Of a stretch of 64,000 nt of DNA, positions 36,912-45,499 are shown one piece after another. The notes under the pieces are model-generated. The model saw nothing but the letters and a program-made list of their open reading frames with translations, searched no databases and had not been told where the DNA came from. The DNA is taken from contig CAVOXT010000002.1 in assembly GCA_963700495.1 (NCBI GenBank), positions 1-64,000 of the forward strand, in the 5' to 3' direction. The stretch is from JACCTU01 sp963700495. Its GTDB lineage: Bacteria > Actinomycetota > Thermoleophilia > Gaiellales > Gaiellaceae. Numbering within the stretch: position 1 is the stretch's first letter; each line of letters starts with the position of its first letter. The translations under genes were made by a program, and so were the position numbers.

Positions 36912-39552
36912 CTACCAGGTCTTTGCGCGCTGCGTCGGCTCGGATCGGCGCACACGGACGCGCGCGTCGACCGCGACGCAGCCGTCGGGACCGACGATGA
37001 GCGGGTTCAGGTCGAGCTCGGCGACCTCGGCGAGATCCTCGCCGAGGGCGGAGAGCCGGTGGACCACGTCGACGACCGCATCGGCGTCTGCGGGCGGCTT
37101 GCCGCGATATCCCCGCACGAGCGCTCCCGTCTTGCCCTCGAGCACGAGCTCCCGTGCATCGACGTCGGTCAGCGGGGCGATCCGGACGCCGGCCTCGCCG
37201 ATCAGCTCCGCCAGGACGCCCCCGGGGCCGAGCGCGACGAGCGGCCCGAAGAGATCGTCCTGAACGAGACCTGCGAGGAGCTCCGCGCTGCCGCTCCGCA
37301 TCGGCTGCACGAGCACGGGGCCCCCGATCCTGCGCGGCGGCCTCGCGCACGTCGTGCTCGTTCTGAAGGTCGAGCGCGACGCCGCCGGTCTCTGTCTTGT
37401 GCACGCCCGCCACCGCGGTCTTGACGACGACCGGAAAGCCGAGCTCGGCAGCCGCCTCGGCGGCCTCGTCCGGTGTCCCGGCGAGCCGCTGCTCGACCAC
37501 CGGGATCCCGTAGGCCATGAGGAGCGCGCGTGTCTCCTCCGGGTCGAGCCAAACGTCCGGAGCGCCGCGCAGGGCGCCGCTCACGAGCTCGCGGGCGGCG
37601 CCGCGGTCGACGCCGTCGAGCTCGGGAACGAAGCCCGACGGTCGACGCAGCCACTCTGCGCGCGCTGCTGATCGACCAAGTGCACGCACCGCGGACTCCG
37701 GATAGGTGAAGGTCGCCACACCCGCCTCGATGAGCGCCTGCGGGATCCCGCGTGCATCCATCACCGCCGCGAGCACGGGCTTTTCGGCGCCCTTCGATGC
37801 CCGCGCGACGGCGAGCGCGACCTGGTCGGCAGTCGCCGTGACCGGGGGCACGAAGAGAACGAGCACCGCGTCCACGGCGCGATCCTCGAGCAGGACCGGC
37901 AGCACCCCTTCGTAGGTCGAGGCGGTCGCAGAGCCGAGCATGTCGATCGGGTTCGCGACGCTCGCCTCTTCGGGCAGCAGCTCCGCCAGGCGCGCCGCGG
38001 TTTCTTCCGCGAGCGCCGCCAGCTCGAGGCCCGCGCCCTCACACGCGTCGGCGGCCAGAATCCCGAGCCCGCCGGCGTTGGTCAGCAGCGCGACGCGGCG
38101 GCCGCCGGGAAGCGGCTGGGTCGACAGCAGCGCGGCGACGTCGACGAGCTCTTCGAGCGTCTCGGCCCTGATCACCCCGGCCTGGTGAAAGATCGCCTCC
38201 ACGGCCGCGTCGGAGCTCGTCAACGCCGCCGTGTGCGAGCCGGCGGCCTTCGCGCCTGCGGAGGTGCGACCGCTCTTGAGCGCGAGGATCGGCTTCGAGC
38301 GCGACACGCGGCGCGCGATGCGCGCGAACTTCCGCGGGTTTCCGAACGACTCCAGGTAGAGCGCGATCAGGTTCGTGCCCGCGTCGTCCTCGAACCGCTC
38401 GAGCAGGTCGTTCGACGAGACGTCGGCCTTGTTGCCGATCGAGACGAAGGCCGACAGGCCGATGCCGCGCCCCTCCGCCGCTTCGATCACCGCGAGCCCG
38501 AGCGCACCGCTCTGCGAAGAGAACCCGATCGACCCCCAGCGCGGGGCCTTCGCCGCGAAGGTCGCGTTGAGGCGCGGCCCGGCGGAAGCGATCCCGAGGC
38601 AGTTCGGGCCGATGAGCCGGGCGCCGTGCGCCCGCACGAGCGCGAGTAGGCGCTCCTGCCGCTCTGCGCCCTCCGAGCCCATCTCGGCGAACCCGGCCGA
38701 GATCACGCAGAGCGCATGCACGCCCTTACCCAATGCCGACTCCGCTGCGTCGAGCACGCGCTCGCCGGGCAGGCAGATCACCACGAGGTCGATCGGATCG
38801 GGGATGTCCTCGACCGTCGCGTAGCCCTTGACGCCGGCGACGGACTCGCCTCGCCGGTTTACCGGGTACGCAGCCCCGGTGAAGTCCGCCGCGAGCACGT
38901 TTCGGAATAGCTCTCCGCCGATCGAACCGCGACGAGGCGAGGCGCCGACGACCGCCACGGACTCCGGCTCGAAGAACGGCTGCAAAGACGCCACCACCGC
39001 GAGGTGGTCACGGCTCTCGACGCGCTCGAGATACCGCTCGGTCGGCGCGATCGGGAAGCGCAGCTCGACCTCACCGCCGGCGACGTCCCGGGTGATCTCG
39101 AAGCCGACGGCCTCGAACACGCCGAGCATCCGGCGATTGTCGGGGAGCACGACGGCGACGAAGCGCTCGATGCCGAGCGCACCGGCACGCGACGCGAGCT
39201 GCTCCAGGAGGCGGGTGCCGATCCCACGGCGCTGGTGCTCGTCGGCGACCGCGAACGCAACCTCCGCGGCCTTCCGGTCACGGAGCCGCACGAAGTTGGC
39301 GACCGCGACGATCTTCTCGTCGATCGAGCCGACGAGCGCCGCGGCCTCCTGCCGGTCGGCGGCGATCAGCGGCTCGACCAGCCGAAGGTCGATCTGTGGC
39401 AGGCCGTGGAAGCGGCTGTACAGGCTCTGTTGCGAGAGCCCCCGGAAGAACTCGAGCAGGGCCTCGGCGTCCTCCGGCAGCGGCGATCGCAGGCGCAGGG
39501 TCGTGCCGTCGCGGAGGATCACGTCGAGGGACTCTGCGAAGACGGCGCTCAC
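36912..39552 (-). CDS. GNAT acetyltransferase fused to NDP-forming acyl-CoA synthetase
   Basis: About 879 residues. Residues 1-165 form a GNAT domain (AVADEHQRRGIGTRLLEQLA binds acetyl-CoA). The rest is the NDP-forming acyl-CoA synthetase arrangement: CoA-binding (VAVVGASPRRGSIGGELFRN), succinyl-CoA-ligase-like domains (RLIGPNCLGIASAGPRLNAT and IGFSSQSGALGLAVIEAAEG), and an ATP-grasp domain (LMAYGIPVVEQRLAGTPDEA, FPVVVKTAVAGVHKTETGGV). GNAT first is the reverse of the order in Salmonella Pat. The His that is phosphorylated in active synthetases is kept (AAGSHTAALTSSD), so it may make acetyl-CoA as well as acetylate lysines. One surplus base near 37335 moves the frame (AAAQ/IGGPVLVQPM). It starts at GTG 39552. 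Confidence 0.87.
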
Positions 39553-39589
39553 AGGACGGATTGTGCTGCACGGGCGCCGAGCGCGCGGT

Positions 39590-39605
39590 CGTAGAATGCC
39601 GCAGC
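39590..39605 (+). promoter_or_regulatory. promoter-like motif shared with the 42.9 kb gene
   Basis: CGTAGAATGCCGCAGC differs at two bases from CGTAGAAAGCCGCAAC at 42898-42913. Both lie 70-90 bases upstream of a gene with a strong ribosome site. TAGAAT fits the TANNNT -10 form, so this may be a promoter with a conserved downstream part or an overlapping regulator site. Confidence 0.35.
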
Positions 39606-39675
39606 GGCTCTGCACCGTGTGCGGATGCAGGCGTCGGGCCCGGGTCGCACGTTTAGCCTCAGCGGCAGGAGGTGC

Positions 39676-39756
39676 ATGATGGAAGCAGTGTTCCGGACGG
39701 TCGTCGTTCTTGCTGTCGTCATCTGCGCGCCCGGCACCTACGCACCCCAGGGCTGA
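39676..39756 (+). CDS. 26-residue hydrophobic mini-protein or leader peptide
   Basis: ATGATG follows a perfect AGGAGG (39667-39672); the second ATG has the best spacing, 6 bases. The product is MMEAVFRTVVVLAVVICAPG and then TYAPQG, a basic residue followed by a short membrane-like stretch. Its TGA is one base before the malic enzyme ATG (TGAGATG), and that ATG has no clear ribosome site of its own. Translation of the enzyme therefore probably depends on reinitiation after this frame. It may be only a translational coupler or a real small membrane protein. Confidence 0.5.
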   Translation: MMEAVFRTVVVLAVVICAPGTYAPQG

Positions 39757-39757
39757 G

Positions 39758-41200
39758 ATGGACCCAACGGCGATCCACCAATCGGCCTCGTTCAGCACGA
39801 CGATCCGGGTTCGCCTCGGCAACCATCCGGGTGCGTTCGCGGAGCTCGCGCAAACGATCGGAGAGGCCGGCGGGCTCCTCGGGGCGATCGACCTCGTTCG
39901 CGTCGAACGCGGGACGAAGGTCCGCGACGTCACCGTGCTCGCCGCCGATGCGGCGCACGTCGACCTGATCGTCACCGCCGTGCGCGCGCTCGACGGCGTG
40001 GACGTGCTCCACGTCTCCGACCGTACGTTCCTGCTCCATCTCGGTGGGAAGATCGAGGTCAGCGCGAAGTCGCCGCTGAAGACGCGCGACGACCTCTCTA
40101 TGGCGTACACGCCCGGCGTGGCCCGCGTCTCGCAGGCGATCGCCGACGACCCCTCGAAGGTGTGGACGCTGACCGTGAAGCAGAACTCGGTCGCAGTCGT
40201 CACCGACGGGACCGCCGTCCTCGGGCTCGGCGACATCGGCCCCGAGGCGGCGCTGCCCGTCATGGAGGGAAAGGCGCTGCTCTTCAAGGAGTTCGGCGGC
40301 ATCGACGCGTGGCCGATCTGCCTCGACACGCGCGACCCGGACGAGATCGTCGCCGTGGTGAAAGCAATCGCGCCCGGCTTCGGCGGCATCAATCTCGAGG
40401 ACATCTCGGCCCCGCGCTGCTTCGAGATCGAGGCACGGCTCCGCGAGCTGCTCGACATCCCCGTCTTCCACGACGACCAGCACGGAACCGCCGTCATCGT
40501 GCTCGCGTCGCTGCTGAACGCCGCGCGCGTGGTGGGGAAGGACCTCGGCGAGCTGAGCGTCGTCCTCACCGGGGTCGGCGCCGCGGGGACGGCGACGAGC
40601 CGCATGCTCCTCGCCGCGGGCGTCCAAGACGTGATCGGCTGCGACCGCAACGGCGCGCTCTATCGGGACCGTCCGGGGCTCACGCCTGCGCACGCCGCAT
40701 ACGCGCAGGTCACGAACCGCGAGTGCCGCCGCGGGACCGCGGACGAGGTCCTCGCGGGCGCCAACGTCTACATCGGCCTGTCCGGTCCCGGCGCGGTCTC
40801 CCCCGAGGCGATCCGCACGATGGCCCCGGACGCGATCGTCTTCGCGATGGCGAACCCCAGCCCGGAGGTCGCGCCCGAGCTCATCGAGGACGCCGTCGCA
40901 ATAGTCGCCACGGGCCGCTCCGACTACCCGAACCAGATCAACAACGTGCTCGCCTTCCCGGGGATCTTCCGCGGCGCGCTCGACGTTCGCGCGTCTGCGA
41001 TCACCGAGGAGATGGAGCTCGCTGCGGCCGAGGCGATCGCGGCAGTGATCCCGCCGGACGACCTTGCCCCCGACTACATCGTCCCGAGCGTCTTCGACCG
41101 CAACGTGACGCCTGCGGTCGCGGCCGCGGTTTCGACCGCTGCGGAGCGGTCCGGCGTCGCGCGGCGGGTCCGGCACTCCGGGGAGCCGGCCCGCGGATGA
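39758..41200 (+). CDS. ACT-domain malic enzyme (NAD-type)
   Basis: Oxidatively decarboxylates malate to pyruvate. Residues 1-90 form an ACT domain (TTIRVRLGNHPGAFAELAQT), which is uncommon on bacterial malic enzymes and suggests control by an amino acid. The malic domain has MAYTPGVARVSQAIADDP, VVTDGTAVLGLGDIGPEAAL and VFHDDQHGTAVIVLASLLNA (metal Asp). The NAD domain has VVLTGVGAAGTATSRMLLAA and FAMANPSPEVAPELI. 480 residues, frame intact. It is coupled to a mini-frame upstream and to fhs downstream (ATGA). Confidence 0.9.
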   Translation: MDPTAIHQSASFSTTIRVRLGNHPGAFAELAQTIGEAGGLLGAIDLVRVERGTKVRDVTVLAADAAHVDLIVTAVRALDGVDVLHVSDRTFLLHLGGKIEVSAKSPLKTRDDLSMAYTPGVARVSQAIADDPSKVWTLTVKQNSVAVVTDGTAVLGLGDIGPEAALPVMEGKALLFKEFGGIDAWPICLDTRDPDEIVAVVKAIAPGFGGINLEDISAPRCFEIEARLRELLDIPVFHDDQHGTAVIVLASLLNAARVVGKDLGELSVVLTGVGAAGTATSRMLLAAGVQDVIGCDRNGALYRDRPGLTPAHAAYAQVTNRECRRGTADEVLAGANVYIGLSGPGAVSPEAIRTMAPDAIVFAMANPSPEVAPELIEDAVAIVATGRSDYPNQINNVLAFPGIFRGALDVRASAITEEMELAAAEAIAAVIPPDDLAPDYIVPSVFDRNVTPAVAAAVSTAAERSGVARRVRHSGEPARG

Positions 41201-42855
41201 CGACGTCGGTGGAGCTCGCGGGCACCGGGCGCCTACGCCCGATCGTCGAGGTGGCCGCCGACGTGGACTTGGCCCCCGACGAGCTCGAGCTGCACGGCTC
41301 CTCGATCGCGAAGGTGCCGCTGACCGCGCTCCACCGTCGCCGGGCACTCTCGGACGGCCGCCTCGTCGTGGTCACCGCGCTCACGCCCACGCGCTTCGGG
41401 GAAGGCAAGACGACGTCGGCCGTCGCGCTCGCGGACGGCCTCGCGTCGATCGGCAAGCGCGCCGTGCTCTGCCTCCGCGAGCCCTCGCTCGGGCCTGTGT
41501 TCGGCCTCAAGGGCGGCGGCACGGGCGCCGGTCGCGCCCAGGTCGCGCCGATGGAGCGGATCAACCTGCACCTCACCGGCGACCTGCACGCGATCGCCGC
41601 CGCCAACAACCTCCTCGCCGCGATGCTCGACGCGAGCATCTTCCACGGCAACCCGCTCGGCATCGACCAGAACACCGTCACCTGGCGGCGGTGCCTCGAC
41701 GTCAACGACCGCGCGCTCAGGTCGATCGTGTCGGGCCTCGGCGGCCGGACGAACGGGCCACTGCGCGAGACCGGCTTCGACATCACCGCGGCGTCCGAGG
41801 TGATGGCCCTGCTCGCGGTCGCGTCGGACCTCCAGGATCTGCGCACGCGGCTCGGCGCGATCACGGTCGCCCACACGTCCGCGGGCGAGCCGGTGACGGC
41901 CGAGCATCTCGGCGCGGCGGGCGCGATGGCCGTGCTGCTCGAGGACGCGCTCGCGCCGAATCTCGTGCAGACCCTCGAGGGGCACGCGGCGCTTGTCCAC
42001 TGCGGGCCGTTCGGGAACATCGCGCACGGCACGAACTCGCTCGTCGCCGATCTGCTCGCGCTCAAGCTGGGCGACTACGTCGTCACCGAGGCCGGCTTCG
42101 GCTCGGACATGGGGCTCGAGAAGTTCGTCGACATCGTCTGCCGCGGCGTCGGGTTCGCGCCGAGCGCGGCCGTGCTCGTGGCCACCGTGCGCGCGCTGAA
42201 GCACCACGGCGGCGATGCGAACGGCGGGCTCGACGAGCTCCGGGGCGGCGTCGCGAACCTCGCGCGGCACGTCGCCGTCGTCCAGCACCTCGGCCTCGAC
42301 CCCGTCGTGGCCGTCAACCGCTTCCCCGACGACACCGACGCCGAGGTCGAGCTCGCCCTGGAGCTCGCGCTCGCCGCCGGAGCCCCGGCTGCGGCCGCCT
42401 GCGAGGGCTTCGAGCGGGGCGGCGCGGGCGCCGAGGAGCTCGCCGCAGCCGTCGTGACCGCGGCCGCCGAGGGGCCGCGTGAGCTCCGGTTCGCGTACCC
42501 ACTCGACGCGCCGCTCGAGGCCAAGCTCGACGCCGTCGCGCGCAACGTCTACGGCGGTGACGGGGTCACGCTCTCGCCGGCCGCTTTGCGGGCGCTCGAG
42601 CAGATTCGCAGGGACGGTCTCGAGCGGCTCCCCGTCTGCGTCGCGAAGACCCCGCTCTCGCTCTCGCACGATCCGGCTCTTGTGGGCGCTCCGACAGGGT
42701 TCGTCCTGCCCATCCGGGAGCTCCGGGCGTACACAGGCGCGGGATGGATCGTCGCGGCGGCCGGCGACGTGATGACGATGCCCGGCCTCGGCGCCGAGCC
42801 GGCGGCGCGGCGGATCGACATCGGCCCGAGCGGCGGCGTAGTCGGCCTCCGCTGA
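41197..42855 (+). CDS. fhs: formate-tetrahydrofolate ligase
   Basis: Activates formate onto tetrahydrofolate using ATP. The 552-residue frame is intact. The P-loop is LTPTRFGEGKTTSAVALADG. Other Fhs blocks are EPSLGPVFGLKGGGTGAGRA, MERINLHLTGDLHAIAAANN, HCGPFGNIAHGTNSLVADLL and EAGFGSDMGLEKFVDIVCR. Its ATG overlaps the malic enzyme TGA (ATGA). Pairing with malic enzyme could supply NADH, pyruvate and one-carbon units together; formate could also act as an electron sink under low oxygen. Confidence 0.94.
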   Translation: MTTSVELAGTGRLRPIVEVAADVDLAPDELELHGSSIAKVPLTALHRRRALSDGRLVVVTALTPTRFGEGKTTSAVALADGLASIGKRAVLCLREPSLGPVFGLKGGGTGAGRAQVAPMERINLHLTGDLHAIAAANNLLAAMLDASIFHGNPLGIDQNTVTWRRCLDVNDRALRSIVSGLGGRTNGPLRETGFDITAASEVMALLAVASDLQDLRTRLGAITVAHTSAGEPVTAEHLGAAGAMAVLLEDALAPNLVQTLEGHAALVHCGPFGNIAHGTNSLVADLLALKLGDYVVTEAGFGSDMGLEKFVDIVCRGVGFAPSAAVLVATVRALKHHGGDANGGLDELRGGVANLARHVAVVQHLGLDPVVAVNRFPDDTDAEVELALELALAAGAPAAAACEGFERGGAGAEELAAAVVTAAAEGPRELRFAYPLDAPLEAKLDAVARNVYGGDGVTLSPAALRALEQIRRDGLERLPVCVAKTPLSLSHDPALVGAPTGFVLPIRELRAYTGAGWIVAAAGDVMTMPGLGAEPAARRIDIGPSGGVVGLR

Positions 42856-42897
42856 CGCGGCGAGAGATTCAGGCGAACGCTCAGTCGCGCCCGCTCG

Positions 42898-42913
42898 CGT
42901 AGAAAGCCGCAAC
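42898..42913 (+). promoter_or_regulatory. promoter-like motif shared with the 39.6 kb gene
   Basis: CGTAGAAAGCCGCAAC, the second copy of the motif at 39590-39605, lies 68 bases upstream of the alcohol dehydrogenase ATG. Confidence 0.35.
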
Positions 42914-42980
42914 CACCTTCAGCAGCCGCGCCGATGGCCGAGGCTCCGATCTGGCCGAGACTGCTTCGAAAGGAGGCGCT

Positions 42981-44069
42981 ATGAAAGCGCTCGTATACAA
43001 CGGACCCGGCCAACGGGCCTGGGAGACTGTGCCCGACCCGATCGTTCGGGTCCCGACGGACGCGGTCGTACGGATCGACACGGCGACAATCTGCGGCACC
43101 GACCTGCACATCCTCAAAGGCGACGTGCCCACAGTGGCGCCGGGGACGGTCCTCGGCCACGAGGCGGTCGGGACGATCGAGGAGATCGGAAGCGGCGTGA
43201 CGGGCTTCGAGCCCGGCGACCGCGTCCTGCTCTCGTGCATCACCGCCTGCGGCCGGTGCCGCTACTGCAGAGAGGCACGTTTCGGCCTCTGCATCGGCGG
43301 CGGCGGCTGGATCCTCGGCCACCTGATCGACGGCGTGCAGGCCGAGTACGCACGAATCCCGTTCGTCGACACGTCCGCGTACAAGGTTCCCGAAGGGCTC
43401 ACGGACGAGCAGGTGCTCTTCCTCGCCGACATCCTTCCGACGTCGTACGAGGTGGGCATCCTGAACGGTCGCGTGCAGCCGGGCGACGTCGTCGCGATCG
43501 TCGGGGCAGGCCCGATCGGCCTGGCCGCCGTCATGACGGCGAAGCTCTACACGCCGGCAACGATCGTCGTGATCGATGTCGCCGACAAGCGGCTCGAGCT
43601 TGCGAAGCGCTTCGGCGCAGACGTGACGATCAACAACGGCACGGAGGATGCGGTCGCCAGGATCATGGAGCTGACCGAAGGCTTCGGCGCCGACGTGGCG
43701 ATCGAGGCGGTCGGCGTGCCCGAGACGTTCGAGCTCTGCACAGAGATCGTCGGCTCGGGTGGCACGGTCGCGAACATCGGCGTCCACGGTCACCCGGCGA
43801 CGTTGCATCTGGAGAAGCTCTGGATCCGCGGGGTCACGATCACGACCGGCCTCGTCGACACGTTCACGACGCCGACACTCCTCAAGCTGATCTCGCAAGG
43901 CCGGCTTGACGGGACGGCGTTCGCGACGCATCGGTTCAAGCTGAGCGACACCATGGAGGCCTACGACGTCTTCGGCGCGGCGGCCGAGACGAATGCGCTC
44001 AAGGTCGTGCTCGAGGGCGAGAAGACGCCGCTGAAGGCGAAGGAGACACTGGCAGGTGCAGTCGCGTAG
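42981..44069 (+). CDS. zinc-dependent alcohol dehydrogenase
   Basis: A 362-residue medium-chain dehydrogenase. Catalytic zinc ligands are in ATICGTDLHILKGDVP and GTVLGHEAVGTIEEIG; the structural zinc cysteines are in ACGRCRYCREARFGLC. The NAD motif is VAIVGAGPIGLAAVMTAKLY with Asp at the second strand end (IVVIDVADKRLEL), which favours NAD. It resembles the isopropanol/butanediol/threonine dehydrogenase group. ATG 42981 follows GAAAGGAGGCGCT. The 3' end overlaps the PAP2 gene. Reduction of aldehydes to regenerate NAD is plausible in this setting. Confidence 0.87.
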   Translation: MKALVYNGPGQRAWETVPDPIVRVPTDAVVRIDTATICGTDLHILKGDVPTVAPGTVLGHEAVGTIEEIGSGVTGFEPGDRVLLSCITACGRCRYCREARFGLCIGGGGWILGHLIDGVQAEYARIPFVDTSAYKVPEGLTDEQVLFLADILPTSYEVGILNGRVQPGDVVAIVGAGPIGLAAVMTAKLYTPATIVVIDVADKRLELAKRFGADVTINNGTEDAVARIMELTEGFGADVAIEAVGVPETFELCTEIVGSGGTVANIGVHGHPATLHLEKLWIRGVTITTGLVDTFTTPTLLKLISQGRLDGTAFATHRFKLSDTMEAYDVFGAAAETNALKVVLEGEKTPLKAKETLAGAVA

Positions 44070-44946
44070 CGACTCCGCGCGGGCGGGCGTCGGCGAGACG
44101 CTCGCCCGGCTCGCGCGGGCTGCGGTCTCGAGACCGCAGCTCCTCCGCGAGGCGTCGCTGATCAGCGGAGCGATGCTCCTCTACTTCGGGGTCCGGAACC
44201 TGACTGCCGGGAGCGCGGAGCTCGCGTTCGCCAATGCACGGTGGATCGTCCGGTTCGAAGACGCCGCCGGGCTCGACTGGGAGAGCGCCGCGCAGGGGCT
44301 GATCATCGGGCACGAGAGCCTCGAGACTTTCGTCAACTGGGTCTACATCTGGGGACACTGGCCGGTGATCCTCGCCACCGCGCTTGCGTTGTTCCTCTTC
44401 CGCCGCGACCGGTACTACCTGCTCAGGAATGCGTTCTTCGTCTCCGGCGCGATCGGCTTCCTCTTCTTCGCGTTCCACCCCGTCGCGCCGCCGCGCCTCC
44501 TCGACCTCGGCCTCGTCGACACCGTCACGAACGAGTCGAGCTCGTATCGCGCGCTGCAGCCGCCGGGACTCACGAACCAGTACGCGGCGCTCCCCAGCCT
44601 TCACGCCGGCTGGAACCTGCTCGTGGGGATCGTCCTCTTCTCGGCCACCACCTCCCGGGCTCTGAGGCTGGTCGCGATCGTGCTGCCGGCCGCAATGGCG
44701 TTCGCCGTCGTGGCGACCGCGAACCACTACGTGACCGACGTGGCGGCGGGGTACGCAGTCGTGCTGGTGGGGCTCGCCGTGGTGTGGATCGGCGGACGCG
44801 TCGAGACTGCCGCTATCGTGAAGGCGCGTGCAACCGATATCGAGCAGCCGTCCCCCGCGGCCCTTTGTGATCGCGCACCGCGGCGGCAACCGGCTCGACG
44901 CGCTGCACGACGCAGAGCGCCTTCGCGTCCCCCTCGTCGAAGCTGA
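44056..44946 (+). CDS. PAP2-family membrane phosphatase/phosphotransferase
   Basis: A multi-pass membrane protein of the PAP2/Aur1 type, which moves or removes phosphate or phosphoinositol from lipids. Catalytic motifs are AALPSLHAGWNLLVGIVLF and VATANHYVTDVAAGYAVVLV (His and Asp). Five or six helices are visible (for example LIIGHESLETFVNWVYIWGH leading to WPVILATALALFLF). The last 40 residues, beyond VETAAIVKARATD, are an Arg/Pro tail that overlaps the next gene by 119 bases and has no coding character; the true stop may be masked by a base error. Substrate unknown. Confidence 0.72.
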   Translation: MQSRSDSARAGVGETLARLARAAVSRPQLLREASLISGAMLLYFGVRNLTAGSAELAFANARWIVRFEDAAGLDWESAAQGLIIGHESLETFVNWVYIWGHWPVILATALALFLFRRDRYYLLRNAFFVSGAIGFLFFAFHPVAPPRLLDLGLVDTVTNESSSYRALQPPGLTNQYAALPSLHAGWNLLVGIVLFSATTSRALRLVAIVLPAAMAFAVVATANHYVTDVAAGYAVVLVGLAVVWIGGRVETAAIVKARATDIEQPSPAALCDRAPRRQPARRAARRRAPSRPPRRS

Positions 44947-45499
44947 CCTCAGGCTCTTCCGCGGACGCGTCGAGGTACGCCACCTCAAGAGCGTCGGTCC
45001 GCTGCCGCTGTTCTGGGACCGGTGGCACGTCGCTCGTCCCTGGGTGTCCCGTCTGACGTTGGACGACCTGCTGCGTGCGACGGAGCCGGGGACCGAGTTG
45101 ATGCTCGACCTGAAGGGGAGGCGCAGGCGTCTGGGCGCCCTCGTGGCCGCTGCGATCGCGCCGCTCCTGCCCGAGCGCTCGTTCACGGTCTGCGCGCGAG
45201 CGCCGAGCCTGCTCGAGCCGTTCGCGGAGCTCCCCGTCCGGCGCCTCCAGTCCGTCGGCAGCGCGCAGCAGCTCCGGCGGCTCCTCCGGCACGGTACGCC
45301 GGGCGGCGCGCACGGCGTCTCGATCCACGCCCGGCTCCTGGACGCCGACGTCGTCGGTGAGCTGCGCCGGCTGACAGACGTCGTCGTCACCTGGCCGGTC
45401 AATCGCATCGAGGAGGCCGCGAAGCTCACGGCACTCGGGGTGGACGGTCTCATCAGCGACGTCCCGGCACTCCTGCTCGCCGACAGGCCCACCGCTTGA
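44828..45499 (+). CDS. glycerophosphodiester phosphodiesterase-like protein
   Basis: A 223-residue GDPD-fold protein. The first catalytic block is RPFVIAHRGGNRLDALHDAE, and the metal block is LVEADLRLFRGRVEVRHLKS. TELMLDLKGRRRRLGAL and TDVVVTWPVNRIEEAAKLTA with GVDGLISDVPALLL match the barrel ends. The PEN part of the usual HRG-PENT motif is missing, so activity is uncertain. It overlaps the next gene by TTGA. It would cleave glycerophosphodiesters from lipid turnover. Confidence 0.75.
   Translation: MQPISSSRPPRPFVIAHRGGNRLDALHDAERLRVPLVEADLRLFRGRVEVRHLKSVGPLPLFWDRWHVARPWVSRLTLDDLLRATEPGTELMLDLKGRRRRLGALVAAAIAPLLPERSFTVCARAPSLLEPFAELPVRRLQSVGSAQQLRRLLRHGTPGGAHGVSIHARLLDADVVGELRRLTDVVVTWPVNRIEEAAKLTALGVDGLISDVPALLLADRPTA

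Noticed and set aside
637..37335. Programmed +1 frameshifting as the cause of the many frame breaks
   Set aside because: The contexts differ, there is no shared slippery site or stop codon, and breaks occur several times within single housekeeping genes such as leuC and xfp.
39553..40650. Upstream extension of the acyl-CoA synthetase frame across the malic enzyme region
   Set aside because: The extension is antisense to a well-conserved gene. The GTG at 39552 begins exactly where GNAT similarity starts.
39719..41347. 542-codon minus-strand frame opposite malic enzyme
   Set aside because: Composition is repetitive Arg/Asp/Glu/Val with no domain, as typical for an antisense shadow.
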